DNA from: Bisporella sp. PMI_857
Lineage: Eukaryota > Ascomycota > Leotiomycetes > Helotiales > Helotiaceae
Assembly: GCA_021307315.1 (NCBI GenBank)
Contig: JAJSPD010000003.1
Span: forward strand, 124,001 to 188,000
Length of the DNA: 64,000 bases
Direction: 5' to 3'
The translations under genes and the position numbers were made by a program. Each line of letters starts with the position of its first letter. The first letter of the stretch is position 1. The notes below the pieces were generated by a model that worked only from the letters and a program-made list of their open reading frames with translations, was not told the origin of the DNA and did no database searches. Positions 48,066-63,600 of this stretch are shown here, in pieces.

Positions 48066-49535
48066 CTATGCCTTTAGAGGTACCACAAGTCGAGGGCCAT
48101 TGACCGACCCGTCTCTCAACCTGTCTAAAGCCGCGTTGATCCCTTCCAATCCTCCATCCGCGACCACGATATCTGGCGTGTTAATTAATTTGTTTTCAAA
48201 CAGCTTCTCAAGCCAAAGCATCAAGCTCTCTCCCACCTGAGGTGCCTCATGGAATGACTTGATCGGTACCGAATGTGACGCTACACCGTCTATAGGTGGC
48301 TTTGGTACAGCAACAAGTCCAACGAGATGGGCTCTCTTCGTTTCCCCTTCTAGACTTGGTTGCATGGCTTGAGCTAGCAAAGTTGCTGTGGGCCGTCCAA
48401 CAGTATCTAATGCGAATCTCAGCTTTCCTTTCGTGATCCCCTTTACAATGGCAATGGCTCTGTCCGTATCCAATCGATCAACTAAAAGATCGGCTCCATA
48501 CTTGAGCATACGCTCCCCACTTCTTGCAACATCTACTACAGCGATTACTTTGAGCCCGGCGAATTTAGCCAATTGAACGGCGCAGCACCCAGTAGCCGAA
48601 GAGCCCCCCCAAATTGCTATCCAATCACCTGGCTTGGCTCTCTCTTCTTCTTTGATTCCATCAAAACATTCTGCTTGGATGTCCTTTGGTAAAGCGTCTC
48701 GTGCTAGACTTCTCACAGCACGAAGAATATCTGGCCCACGAGCCTTATCATTGGTTCCCAAAAAGTCAACTCCAATGCAGATTCCAAGAGCGAGTGCTGC
48801 TGCTACGAACGCAACCCCGATAGGAGCTGCGTCTATTGCTGAGAGGTGGGGTGCTAATCGACATGCGTTGTAGTCGGATACCACGGAGTATTGCTGGTAA
48901 GCTGCCTTGCGATTATCTCTATAATCTGTTGAGATCGACATAACCTGTTCGACTTAGCATTGCTTCACATTAATGGACATGGCTTTGGAAAGAAATTACT
49001 CTATCACCCTCTCTGAATCGAGACTTCAACTTTGGTGCAATGACGACTGTTCCAGCAAGATCACGTCCAGCAATGCATGGTAAGGCCGGAAGGCCCCATC
49101 CAAAGTCTCTATACATGAGTTAGTCAAAAGGTTGCAAGACGATTGTGAATCCACCTACGGAGCCTTCCAGTCAATTGGATTTAATCCCACAACCTCAACC
49201 CTAACCAACATTTCCCTGTCATTGTTCAATGCTGGTATTGGTTGTTCCTTTGTGTGTGCATATCTCTCTTTTGCTGCGTGTAACAGAAGTACTTCCTGAT
49301 GTGTGACATTAAACGTTTCTGCGTCAGCTTCGGCTCTTACCACATCAAGCGCTGTGTCGATTTTCCGTCTTTTTGAGAAGTCTTCCTCGGGTTCCGTCTC
49401 TGGCTCTGGCCATGGGTGCACGATTTTTGTCTTTAGCTCCTTTTCAGCGCATGGTGGTGTTTTTGGAGGCGTGAAAGTCTGTTCGTGAGCTGGGCCAAGA
49501 GACTGCGATCGGTATACCTCATGCTGGACACTCAT
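48066..49535 (-). CDS. Zinc-free medium-chain reductase (quinone/enoyl reductase-like), 454 aa
   Basis: NAD(P)H-dependent medium-chain reductase of the fungal ToxD/CipB-like group. The three exons are 49535-49159, 49108-49000 and 48944-48066. The GroES-like half has MLVRVEVVGLNPIDWKAPDFGWG and CIAGRDLAGTVV; the cysteines that bind zinc in alcohol dehydrogenases are missing. The nucleotide-binding fold includes WIAIWGGSSATGCCAVQLAKFAGLKVIAV (from about residue 280), the A/G-x-x-G pattern typical of NADPH enzymes. The first 80 residues are a Pro/Glu-rich extension absent from most relatives. An upstream ATG was not used because MSVQHEV is the first ATG codon. In this context it could reduce a product or supply flavin electrons, which is conjecture. 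It has the same orientation as the SfnG-like gene, 838 bp apart. Confidence 0.82.
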
Positions 49536-50251
49536 CTTGCTCGCTTGATGGAGATGGTTAGGAGAGGTTGTGTTTGAATTCTGCGAACCTCTATATCCTG
49601 AGGTGTTGTGCTCACTCAAGCTGCTAACTTTATTCCAGTACCTCAATAACCTGGTAAGCCGCAAACGTCACCGTCACAATACATTAATGCTACCAGGGTG
49701 ATGGATGGTATTGTAAAATGAAAAATTCGAAGTTTATTATACTATCATTTTGATTTCTAACCATCCCACTTTCAGATTGGGTGCTCTTCCATGATTATTC
49801 ACTTATCGAGGGATGGGAACATTATCGGTACATATTGCGTGCTACGGCGCTTCTTCCGACCATTACAATCCACTCTCAATCCCCAAGCGGCCCATATTTA
49901 TCGCCAAGAACCATAGCGATCTTTCATACCCCACACTATCTGATGCCATGGAAAGCTGGTTAGGCTCGCATATTGTTTGCGAATTCATTAGTCCCTCTTT
50001 CTAACGTAGCCTTTCAAGTTGATGGGAATTTTGAAATGCATTGCCGGAGTGCTTGTCGTCATTTTGCAACATGGCGTCTTAACAGCCCTAGCAAACACAA
50101 TTATGCACACTCAAACGACCTAGAAGATCTTCGATAATTAGTTAGGTGGGAATTCCGATATGTATCTACTGTCATCACTCCCTCGGACAGTCTTGCCATC
50201 AGAACTCCTCCATACACTCTAGCATAGCCGATAACGGTACTTCTCCTCAAT
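49536..50251. promoter_or_regulatory. Divergent promoter of the reductase and the transporter
   Basis: 716 bp between divergent starts, expected to hold both promoters. I did not find an unambiguous CYS3/MetR-type palindrome (ATGRYRYCAT) by eye. Confidence 0.4.
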
Positions 50252-51251
50252 ATGTCTTCAGATGATAGCATCAAGAAACAAACAGTCCAACGAAGCAGTC
50301 TGGAGCTTGCGCATCGAGAACTCTATCCCAACCTAACCCAAGAGACAACCACAAATGGCCATGGCAAACCATATCCATTTTTTGTACCGAGTACGGTTAA
50401 GAGTACAATAGGAAGCCCAGTGAGTTCTAGTACTTGTGGAAATTTGTAGCCAGATTAGCTGATCATAAAAGACGGCGCTGGCGATTGGGGCTTTTGCGAC
50501 GACATTGACAACGCTTTCATTAAGTCTCATGGAATGGCGTGGGGTAACGACCACGAATGCCTATATTGGAAATTTCTTCTTCAGTAAGACTATTCCTACG
50601 TAAATATCTGAAGGCACTTTTGTTAACGGGGTTTAAAGTCGCTGGACTTGGAATGGTCATCTCAGCTCAATGGGAGCTGGTCTTAGGAAATTCATTTGGC
50701 TACACGGTTCTCAGTGCATTCGGTTTGTATTCTTTAACAGGCTTTCAGTGTTTGGCTCTCTGACCTGGCTTGAAGGATTCTTCTACGCAGGGTTTGGCGC
50801 GATCATAACCCCAGGCTTCGGAGTCCTCAATGCCTACGGATCCGATAGCGTAGAATACAACAATGCGCTTGGATACTTCGTTATTATGTGGACTGTTTTG
50901 AACACTTTCTTTTTGATCGGCTCTCTTCCTATGTACGTTTTATTTCCCTTCTTCTTCATTATCAGACTGCTGACAGCTGACAGTAATCTGGTCTACATTG
51001 GAATTTTCTTCTTCGTCGAACTCGCTTTCGGTTTGGTGGCCGCATCTTACTTCGCCACCGCAGATGGAAAGACCGCTCAAGGAGTCGCTTTGAAGAAAGC
51101 GGGCGGCGTTTTTGCCTTTCTGGCTGGATTATTGGGCTATTACACCGTCGGACACCTGATGTGCCAGACTGCGCTCTTCTTCAGCTTTCCCATGGGCGAT
51201 ACAAGCAGATTCTTCATCAGGAAGGAACAACAGGAGAGGAAAAATGAGTAG
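50252..51251 (+). CDS. GPR1/FUN34/YaaH family transporter, 262 aa
   Basis: Six-helix inner or plasma-membrane protein of the acetate/ammonium-associated AceTr family (Ato/AlcS/AcpA). The five exons are 50252-50419, 50472-50583, 50639-50722, 50776-50932 and 50984-51251. The N-terminal 50 residues are soluble. The family signature NPAPLGL is here replaced by SPTALAIGAF (about 55-64), and residues after it read WRGVTTTNAYIGNFFFIAGLGMVISAQWELVLGNSFGYT. The FGAIITPGFGVLNAYG block and the last helix pair (LAFGLVAASYF) are intact. The changed signature suggests a different substrate, as in AlcS-like members. Located between the reductase and the SfnB-like gene, it could import a small carboxylate or sulfonate, which is inference. 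Confidence 0.85.
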
Positions 51252-53019
51252 AGCAGAATGGAAGAGGGAGACGGATTGAAAAGTGTGGATAGTAACATCC
51301 TCGGATCGGCGGGAGGTATGAAAATGGAGATGAATCGCATTGGAATTGGTGTAGATGGGGAGAAGAGTAAGGTTAGCATGAAAACAAAAGAATTCCGCAA
51401 TGTCACATGTACAGTATTTTTTACAGCCCGGGCGTTATAGTTTGGGTTCGAAATCAATCACTTTCATGTCTCAATTTCCTCTGCCAACCAAACAGAATCC
51501 ATTTCACATAGACTTTCCGCTCCATTCCTGCACAATTCATGCGTCTCTGTAGTCCTGAGGCTTACATGCATCACATGATCCGATTCTAATACAAGAACAG
51601 GAATATCCTGTATTGCACACCCATCTTCTTTTCCAAAGAGTCCCTGGCCAGCCCCGAAAGACCTCAGAAACCTGGTGCAGCGTAGGATCTGATTAATCCC
51701 AGCTTTGTGACTCGGCTTGCATGGACGAATCTAGATCTTCGGTATCCCGCATACCTAGATCTCCATAGCATAGGCCATGGTCCCAACAGGCATGCACCCC
51801 ATGCCTATCCTGCGTTTAATTTGCTTCTGCCGTCTACGGCCTTGGACTTTGTCCAATACCTGATTGGCGTCCCAGGCGGCTGGGATATCCCGACGGAAGA
51901 CGGTGAACCCGGATGATCTTTAATGGCCGGCCGCGGGATAACGATTCGCGGAGCTTAGAGTGGGCGAGAAATTTATTATGCTAGCAGGGCTGATGGCGAA
52001 TAGCTATCTGAACTTGCTTTTGGGAAGTATGTTTCAGGCTCAATGACACGCAGATCGAATTGGGCACTGAGGAAATCGCGACTTAAATTCCATAAGAGGA
52101 AAATCATTGAATTAGGACTAGGTTTGAATATATACAGTAAAGAGAAGATATACAGGCGCCATTTATAGAGGTCTCGACTTTTATCAGATTTATCAATACT
52201 TTGTTTTGCTTGCAGAAGAGCGTATCCTGATGTTAAGAATTATTGAAGCTGTGTACTGTACCGCACACTTGGAATCACTACTTAGATGTAGGCAGTAACT
52301 AAGTCAAAGGACATACAGTATATGCAGTACAGTACGACAAAAGATATTGAAAGTTTCATTCAGCCTTAACCTTTGCCAAGTGAGGATGCCGAACGCCTGC
52401 CCGATTTGTGTAACGTTCCTAACAAATGGCTGGCCCCGCAAATGACCCCATGTTTCTCCACCCCGCTAAACTACAAATGCTTCCCCTCAATTGCAACATC
52501 CCACATCTATTTACAGTCTAAATTGAAGGCTCAAAAGCTCCCTTAAAATATGGTCCCTGCGTTACCAAAAAAATATATATATATCTCTCATGGATCTTGA
52601 TAGAAGAGGCAGGGGCATCAAAGATCCATCTCAGCTCAACTGCCGCATATGCCCATCAATCATGGAAGCCACTTTATTCTCTCATATACATTCCGCTCTT
52701 CTTGCAAAAAATTGCGTGCTCAAGGGATCAGCATCGCACAATAATGCGGCCAAAACTTAAAGCGTCTTCCCAAGTGGGTGGAGAGCTTGCATCGCATCGC
52801 ATCGCATCGCATTGCGTCGCACACTGCATCATGTAGCACGTAATTCCTTGGTTGTTGATCTCGCCCTCAAGCCTTTCTTCCTCATCCCCTTCGATTTGGA
52901 GACTTTTGACTTTGGCGCAGAATGGCGACGTCGCCTTGTCTCGTTGCACCATTGCACTGACTTGTGGGCTGGCGGGATTATCGGGAGTATATGGATAGCC
53001 TTTACGTTTCCATTTGATC
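51252..53019. other. Intergenic, 1.77 kb, promoter of the SfnB-like gene
   Basis: No supported ORF. It contains an AT microsatellite near 52,570 and the pentamer array 52,791-52,820, which lies about 200 bp before the SfnB-like start. Confidence 0.45.
52791..52820. repeat. Pentamer tandem repeat (ATCGC)4 plus variants
   Basis: Four exact ATCGC units followed by ATTGC and GTCGC. It lies 200 bp upstream of the SfnB-like start codon and could act as a spaced factor site, but this is untested. Confidence 0.85.
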
Positions 53020-54577
53020 ATGTCTGAATCAACTTTTGCTATTCCCTCCGAACCTGCTAATCTGAAGAAGAAAAGAAAGATCATGGCCCCCTCCGTGACA
53101 GAGGCCCCATCGAATGACCACCGTGTGGCTCATGATCCAATCCCATCCAAAGTGGTCCCAAAGCCTACCACTGATCCAGCAGTCTACGATATCCACCATC
53201 AAAAGTTCATTAGTGATGGGCTTCCCGCTTCCCCAGAAGCGTGGGTTGAGCGCTCTCGCGCGGTAGCTGAGGTTCTCGCAGCTGATGCAGCGGCGAGGGA
53301 TATTGAAAATAAATCTCCCAAGGCTGAGATTGCGCTGCTGAAGAGCGCTGGACTGCTAAAGGTTCTAGGCCCAACGAAGTATGGCGGAGGTGGCCAAAGC
53401 TGGGAAGTTGGCTACAAGGTAATCAGAGAGGTTGCCAAAGGTGATGGGAGCCTAGGCATGTTGCTTGGATATCACTTGCTCTGGTCTACAACTGCCAATG
53501 TCGTTGGAACTGAGGAGCAAAAAGAGAAAACCCAGAAGTTGATCATTGAGAATAACTATTTCGTTGGAGGTTCGTAACTCTAACTCGGATATGTGGGTGG
53601 TGGCTGACTGCATAGGCGCTGTAAATCCTAGGGATAATGATCTCAATATCACTGATCAAGGCGACCACTTGGTCTTTGAAGGGTTCAAGAACTTTAATAC
53701 TGGTGGTGTTGTGTCTGACTTGACTGTCCTGGAAGGCGTTTTCTCAGGAACAGAACACCACATTTTCGCCTTCGTGCCAACAGTGCAACCTGGCATTCAG
53801 TTCGCCGTAAGTGGTTTCTTTCCCTCTGGTCATAGATAGGAAGCTGATAAGCCTAGCACAATTGGAACAATGTCGGCCTCCGCCTCACCGAGTCTGGCAG
53901 TGTCAAAATAGATAAAGTGAAGGTGCCATGGACAGATGCTCTCGGATGGGACACCAATACGCGACTTCCTGACCCAGCAGTACTTTCAATTCCATTTGCT
54001 ACTCTCCTACTGCCAACCATCCAACTTGTCTTCTCCAACTTCTACCTTGGCATCGCTCTTGGCTCTCTCTCCTTCGCCGCGAAATATACCAATACGTCGA
54101 CCCGTGCATGGCCATACGGCGGCGACAACAAAGACTCTCCAACTGAAGAATTTTATATTCTCGAGAGATATGGAAACTTCTTTGCACACCTCCGTGCCGC
54201 GGAAGCGCTCGCTGATCGCGCGGGCCAGGAGATCGCCAAGGTGTATGAGCGGCATGGGGGAAAACGTAGTGTTAACGAACGAGAAAGAGGCGAAGTAGCA
54301 GAGTGGGTTGCGAGTACGAAGGTTGTAACCACGGATACGGCGTTGAGAGTCACGGCAGGCGTTTTTGAAGTCACAGGGAGTCGAGCGACGGGCAGGAAGG
54401 TGGGACTGGATAGGTTCTGGCGGGATGTGAGGACTCATTCGCTGCATGATCCCGTGGCATATAAGAATCGCGAGGTTGGAGAATATGTTTTGCTTAACAA
54501 GGTATGTTCTGAAAATTGCTATGGTGGCAGTATGCTAATGATGGCTATAGATTCCGGAGCCAACTTGGTATACTTGA
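53020..54577 (+). CDS. SfnB/DszC-like acyl-CoA-dehydrogenase-fold oxidoreductase, 470 aa
   Basis: Flavoenzyme of the acyl-CoA dehydrogenase superfamily, in the branch of SfnB and DszC-like desulfurising monooxygenases. The four exons are 53020-53569, 53616-53806, 53857-54501 and 54551-54577; the last encodes only IPEPTWYT. Residues 1-50 are a disordered extension. The helical N-domain has GLLKVLGPTKYGGGGQSWEVGYKVIREVAKGDGSLGMLLGYH. The middle beta-domain includes NNYFVGGAVNPRDND and FEGFKNFNTGG. The C-terminal helical domain has RVTAGVFEVTGSRATGRKVGLDRFWRDVRTHSLHDPVAYKNREVGEYVL, the FMN-dependent DszC/SfnB pattern. These enzymes act on organosulfur compounds with a partner flavin reductase. 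The start at 53020 is the first ATG. Confidence 0.85.
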
Positions 54578-55866
54578 TTTAGTTGAGAAGCAACCATGGA
54601 GCCTCCGTATTGTTTGTAGCTGAGTTTGCCTATACCTCGAAACGCAGATGCTGAATGCTAGCACGCTTTTCCACATATGGCCTGTTTGTTCTTTACCCTT
54701 AGTATTTTCCTGCTTTGCTGAAAGAGCATCTAGGAAATCGGTAGGCCAAGGAAATCATGCAACTCACATGGTCATACAGGTGTACCGATTGCCAACCAGT
54801 CTAGGTTGAAGCAAGTGCTATCCTTTCTCAGCCAGGTGCCAGCAGATGGTTGCCACCAAAGGGAACAATGTTCCCCTTTCATACTGACCCGCACTTGTGA
54901 TAATGTAAATAAGCTTTCATTACTTTTGGTCTCGAGTACAGGTTCTGCGGCCATAGGCTTGGGGTGCGTGTCTCGTCTACTATAAACATTTGAGGCTTGC
55001 CCAAGCTCCCAAATTCCAGGCTATCAGCCTGTCGCATGTTGTCTCCACAGCGGGGCAGAGGCAGTCCTTTGTTCATCTGCAGAATTTAGAGCCATTTGGC
55101 TTGTATGTTGATTTCTCAACTAAATAGATTTCCAATAGCGTGATGGGACGGAATGCGTCTCTCCTCAGCCAACCAGTATCAAGTTTGCACACCTAGAAGG
55201 AAGGTTTGTCCAAGACTTTTCTCCTTTTGCCCAGTCCAGCGGCGAAATCAAGCATTTTGATTAGTGCAATTGGCGCATCTCCCTTTCAGCCACGGAAGTC
55301 TGCCGACGTACCCGCATCTGGGCATTCCCAATTTTCCCGCTTCCTCAGACTGTCCTCTCTCGCAGCCAGCTTCTGTTCAACGCCGCACTGTATCGCCAAA
55401 TCAAACTTAATCCCATGGCTGGCATTTGAACGTTAGTTTAGAAGCCTCCACGCCCCCAAGGCACCGCTAACCAGACCCCGCGTGGAGTTCTTGGGGGGTG
55501 TCTTGGAGGAGTGATTGGAGCCCATTCTGGGGTATCGGGCGTTGGAGCCAAGGACGGTTAGTCTTAGGACCAAGAACGCCATGCCATTGGCGCTTTTATT
55601 CTCTGGGATTCTTCCGTGTGGCATCACATTCCGGAACAATCTCATGTCACGATTTTTTTGGGATTTTTTAAATGGGGACGAACTTTGACCAGGTCGACGC
55701 GACCTCTACGCATATGTGTGCGTGCAGCAAATCGTATATATTCATCATGCAGTCGCATGTTGAAGCCCGGTTTCTTCTCCCAAGCTCTCAGCTCAAACTC
55801 TGCATCCACCGACAACTTTGAGTCAGGCTTAAACCGGAACACGGTTGAAGGATAAGGATAGCCAAC
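54578..55866. other. Intergenic, 1.3 kb, promoter of the MFS gene
   Basis: Short ORFs with no signature. The opposite-strand ORF at 55,642-55,992 overlaps the MFS start and is not credible. It probably contains the promoter of the sugar transporter. Confidence 0.45.
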
Positions 55867-57742
55867 ATGATTTTCAACACCTCCAAAAAGCGGTGGTACA
55901 ACTGGTAAGTTGTTGTTGCTTTGATAACGAAACTTAACACGACAAGAGATCTGATAAGTTGTACAGGTATGTCTCGCTGGTAGCAGCAGCATGTATGGTT
56001 CTGTACGGATACGATGCTTCAGTGTTCAATGCCTGCCAAAACTCCAAGCACTGGATCGCATATTTCAACACTCCGGTAAGCTGCACAACTCAATCTGGCC
56101 AGCAAACCCGGTCGCTAACATTCGCCAGGATTCGTATACCCTAGGTCTCGTCAACACTTCATACAATATTGGTGCCATTGTTGCCGGTTTCTTTTTCGGA
56201 GGCCCTATTGTATGTTATCTAACACCCGCCGCATTCCCGAGTCGCAACTAACAGTGGGTAGTCCGATAGGTTTGGCCGACGATGGGGCATGGGTATTGGT
56301 TGCTTCCTGACCATCATTGCTACCTTCATGCAAACGTTTGCACCTCGACACAACCTGGGAGTCTTCATCGGCGGTCGTGTGATTATTGGTCTCGGCCAGG
56401 GAATTGCTCTAAGTATGTCACATCCCGTTCTCAACCGAGACATAGTTAACAAAACCCTTCAGCCTCTGGACCCATCTATATTGGTGAACTTGCCCCTCCT
56501 GAGATCCGCGGTAAGATCATGGGATTTTGGCAGCTCTTTTACTCCGTCGGCTCTTTTATTGCGTACTGGATCGCTTACGCAACGGGCAAACACGTGAATA
56601 CCCTTGGAGAATGGGATTGGAAGACCATAGTTATTTTCCAGATGATGGTACCAACCCTCATAATTGCTCTGCTCCCCTTCATTCCGGAGTCGCCACGTTG
56701 GTATGTTCAGCGCGGCAATCAAGTCGAGAATGCTCGTGCTTCTCTCCTCAGAATCCGTGATACCGCTGAAGAGGTTGAAGATGAACTGTTAGTCATCCGA
56801 GAGGCTATTCAATATGAGAAAGAGAACGCCCAAACGGCTGATTACAGAGCGCTCTGGACCGACAAGAGTGTGAGGAAGCGGATGTGGATTGCCTTCATTA
56901 TTAACGGTGGACAACAACTCACGGGTCAAGGAAGCTTGAACAGTTACTCCTCTCAGATCTACAAAGGTATCTATAAGGATGCTGAAACGATCAATCTCAT
57001 CAACGCGATTAACGGTACCTGCGGAATCCTGTTCACATTGAACGCCGTCTGGACCGTCGACAGATATGGCCGAAAGTTCCTATTCATCATCGGTGGTATC
57101 GGAATGGCCGTCTGTATGCTTGCATTTGCCTCGTAAGTTTACACATCTTTCACCTCCCAGACCAAAACTCTAACATCTCAAAACAGCGTTGGCATCGCAA
57201 CCCCAAATTCCTACTATAAATCAGGCAGCACCATGAAACTCACCAAAGAACAACCCACCGGTATCGCTCTCACCTTCCTGTTGTTCCTCTTCATCTTCTT
57301 CTACAAGCCCACCTGGGGCGCCACAACCTGGATCTGGACCTCAGAAGTCTTCTCCATGAATGTGCGCGCGCAAGCTGTGGGCATGTGCTCGCAGTGGCAG
57401 AACGTGTCCAATCTCGTCTTCAACCAATTCTTCCCAATATTCCTCGCCAAGTGTAGTTTCTATACTTTCTACTTCTTTGGTGGAATCAATTGTTTACTGG
57501 CGCTGTTTGTACTGTTCATTGTGCCTGAGACCAGAGGCATTGTGCTTGAGGAGATGGACGTTTTGTTTGGAGGTGTCAATCATGTAGAGAAAGGCGGTGC
57601 GCAGATGGGCATCGAGGATACGCATCACATACACGCGGGGGATAACGAGAAGCTGGAGAGGGGCGCTCAGCATAATTTAGGTGAGATTGAGGAGGTTGTG
57701 CCGGCGAGACCTGTCACTGCGAAGTCCGACTCTAGGGTTTAG
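55867..57742 (+). CDS. MFS sugar transporter, 534 aa
   Basis: Twelve-helix major facilitator of the Sugar_tr family, a proton-coupled hexose, lactose or quinate-type importer. The six exons are 55867-55904, 55967-56075, 56129-56209, 56262-56412, 56463-57132 and 57187-57742; the 38-bp first exon holds only MIFNTSKKRWYN. Family motifs are YGYDASVFNA in helix 1, SDRFGRRWGMG (loop 2-3), PIYIGELAPPEIRGK (helix 4-5 region), PESPRWYVQRG (end of helix 6), GGQQLTGQGSLNSYSS (helix 7), DRYGRKFLFIIGG (loop 8-9) and VPETRGIVLEEMD (C-end). All are intact. The 60-residue C-terminal tail is cytosolic. It is followed 490 bp later by the GH43 gene in the same orientation, so coupled uptake and cleavage of oligosaccharides is plausible. 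Confidence 0.9.
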
Positions 57743-60432
<2,690 letters not shown>

Positions 60433-60666
60433 AATATGCCATCTCATACCTAGAAATGATAATATTTCACGTAATATGAGCTTGAAATGTAGATTTGAGA
60501 AAGCAAATCGTCATGCAGGGAAGATTTGGATTCGCTTAACCCCTGAATCACGCGGATGTGGTTTTTAATAGTTCATCCATATAAGTGCGGATCTCCAACT
60601 TGATTCCAATATATCATAGGCGGTGATGCTTGCTTTACTCCAGCCAAAAGGTGATATGCTTTCAAG

Positions 60667-60698
<32 letters not shown>

Positions 60699-63600
60699 TG
60701 GAAATAATGATTAAAAGACCAAGGCTCCACCACTTTATGGATGCATTGGATCATATAGAGAAACCCTGGCGAGGCCATATCGAAATAGCACCCTTTCAGA
60801 ACTCGGATACTCGTATTTAAGTCTACCCAAGTGAGTCGTCGTATCTCTGATTTGTTGAGCGGTTGAGACTACCCGCGTATGATACCTGTTTTGGAAGAAT
60901 CACTTGCTATCATTGTACGTGCTACCTGGATGAAACAATTTAGGCTTGATCAGCGCGAAGGCAATTTCTGTCTTGAGATGGGTAATAAGAGAGGAGGCAT
61001 GATATTAGGCTCATCTCGATCAAGGATGATAAGCTAATATGAATAACCTTTGTTCCAGTCTTGGAACTATGGCATAAATACTTTTTAATGACCATCCTAA
61101 AATAAAACATGGATCGAGGCGAAGCAGTATGTTTAGTGCTTGTATATCACCGGCATCAGATTCCTCACCTCACGCCCGCTTCTCAGTCGCTTGACAACGT
61201 CCACATCTTATGAGCATGATCAGCTCCATAAGATCCTGTTCAACCTACTCAGACAAGGAATAGTAACAGTGGACTTAGGACGGAGTTAGCGAACACCTTG
61301 CAAAAACAGCTACAACTCGCACAGCATTTCAAAATAGATTGTAAGAAGTATAAGATATGTTGCTTTAATTTCAAACTTGAAAGTCAGCAACCCGCATAAT
61401 TTATATTAAGCAAAGGCATTACGGAGTAGATTGCATGCTACCGCACAACCGGGCATACCTGCTGCCTCGGCGGGTGGATATAACGTAAGATAAGAAGCAA
61501 GAAACGGTGAGAATAGGGTTACTATTAAGGGTAAAGGCGTACATACGTGTATCATGCCTTTTCAGACGAGACAAGAACGTCAAAGGAGGCCACGACTGGG
61601 GATAGAGAATTAGTTCACCTTTTGAATCTGCGGCCACGATTATAAGCATACCTCTCTCCCTCGCAAAGTCCCTTTCAACAATACTAACAAGGAATCAAGC
61701 CCCGCAAGGCCGTCCTTGAGGCCGCACGGAGATCACAATCTACGCCTAACGCAGCATATAATCCCTTTCCTGACCTTGCCGTACTCTCTGCAATTTGAGC
61801 GTTGTTGATCTCTGTTTTACGATTTAGGGACTTGAAATCAAGGTGGGATAGGAAGGAGCACTGAAAGGAAATAATGAAAAGTGGACTTAGATCTAGATCA
61901 GCCAAGTCGATATTACAGCACCCCGCTCTCGTTGAAGGCTACTTCATCGCCAGAATTAAATGTAAGGACAAATTTGGGCTCCTGCCGTGATGCCGGTGGA
62001 GGATCAAAGCTGAGGCTGTTATGTAGAAGGGCGGCACTAATTGCAACACTCTGACCTATATTGTTTCGTTTGGAGGTGTACTTGCAAGCGAAATTTATAT
62101 AGGAATTTTCGGAACATGATCAGATTCTCGCCAATTTTCAGTGATGCTCAGATTATGGCGAGAGATTAAGCATGACCAGCAAGGACCAAGAGATATGGAA
62201 AGAGATATGGAATTAAGAGATAACATTATCATAGAAGTGGAGTGGAACGTTTCTATCGCGTTATCAGGATACAACTTTTGCTCCGAGATGCAATGCATGT
62301 CAGATAGCTCGAGGACTCCTGAATATTTGCCGGCTGCTTCTTATTGTGGGTAGATCTTAAGCGTCCTGAAGTGCTTACTACAGGCATACAAGCATCTACG
62401 ACGCAATCACAATGAGCGATATATTCGCAGCCACTGCAAAATTTGCGACGGGTATATCTTAAAACCTATGATACCGATACAAGTCGGGTTGATTCATATA
62501 TGTCGGTCTCCGTTACCTAAAACTAGCCTCTAGATTCGCTGCGACCTCCTCGCACTTGCGAGCACAACAAGGTTTATCGCAACATTTGAGCTAGATACTG
62601 TGAAACAGGTATCTACAGAACCAAGCCGAAGGTTTTGTATAAAGGGATTTCACTCTTTGGCACCGACTTGCTTGCAAGCATTATATGTTGGAAGCTAATG
62701 GCCGGTGAATATTCGAGGACATTATTTTGATGCAGAAAGAGAGAAACAGCACAAATACTCAAGCAAAAAAATATCTGAGGTCATGAGACCACTTCCAACA
62801 TCTTGACAGGAAGATAAGCTCTGCTCTCTAATTGGAATGACTCGCCAACAGATTTGTCCCAAGTATGAGGAAGCAATAACCGGCCCGGTGCCTAATGCAC
62901 AAAGACCAGGTGACGAAAGCTCCAACTAAAGAAACATTTTGGGACGGAAGCGAATCAGAATGTAGAATTCGAACATGAGTTTTGGGAGCAAAATTCCAAA
63001 GCTCTGGAGCTCCTTTCGTCCAAGGGAACATGCTGAAAGACATCCGATTAATCACTTGCAGCACGGTGTCAATCAAAGTACCTGATGCTTTGTTACAAGG
63101 GACTACACAGTGTGAAATTGTATAGCTCTATTATAAAATGAGAAAGCATATGCCAAACACTTTCAATGGGCAGTAACGCATTTGGTTTCTTCTAGATTCT
63201 GAAGTAGAAAACCTGCTCGAGGCCCCTAGATGGCTGATGTATGCTCTTTTCAAAGTACTCAAAAGAAAATGGGGGCATGCACCTTAGTCGCCGATAGGGT
63301 CTGCGAGTTATGGTGGCCCTGCCTGTCTTCGCGCATTACTGGCATGTAGAGCCGGAGGCGCATAAGTATGGGCCAGTTGGTAGCAAGCGGGCTGAAATTG
63401 TATGAGCCCAATATGGCAATTGCGTTGACCTGAAGGATATGAGAGATAGTGAGATAGAAGGTAGAAGAATGCGATGGACTTACGACTTCGACTTCGACTG
63501 GCGCTTAAACTTGACAGGGTGGGAGAACAGAAACGCATCACAGAGATTGAGGGCATCCCTCGTTGGTCCACGTTTCGTGTCCAAACTATGTACGCTTTTT

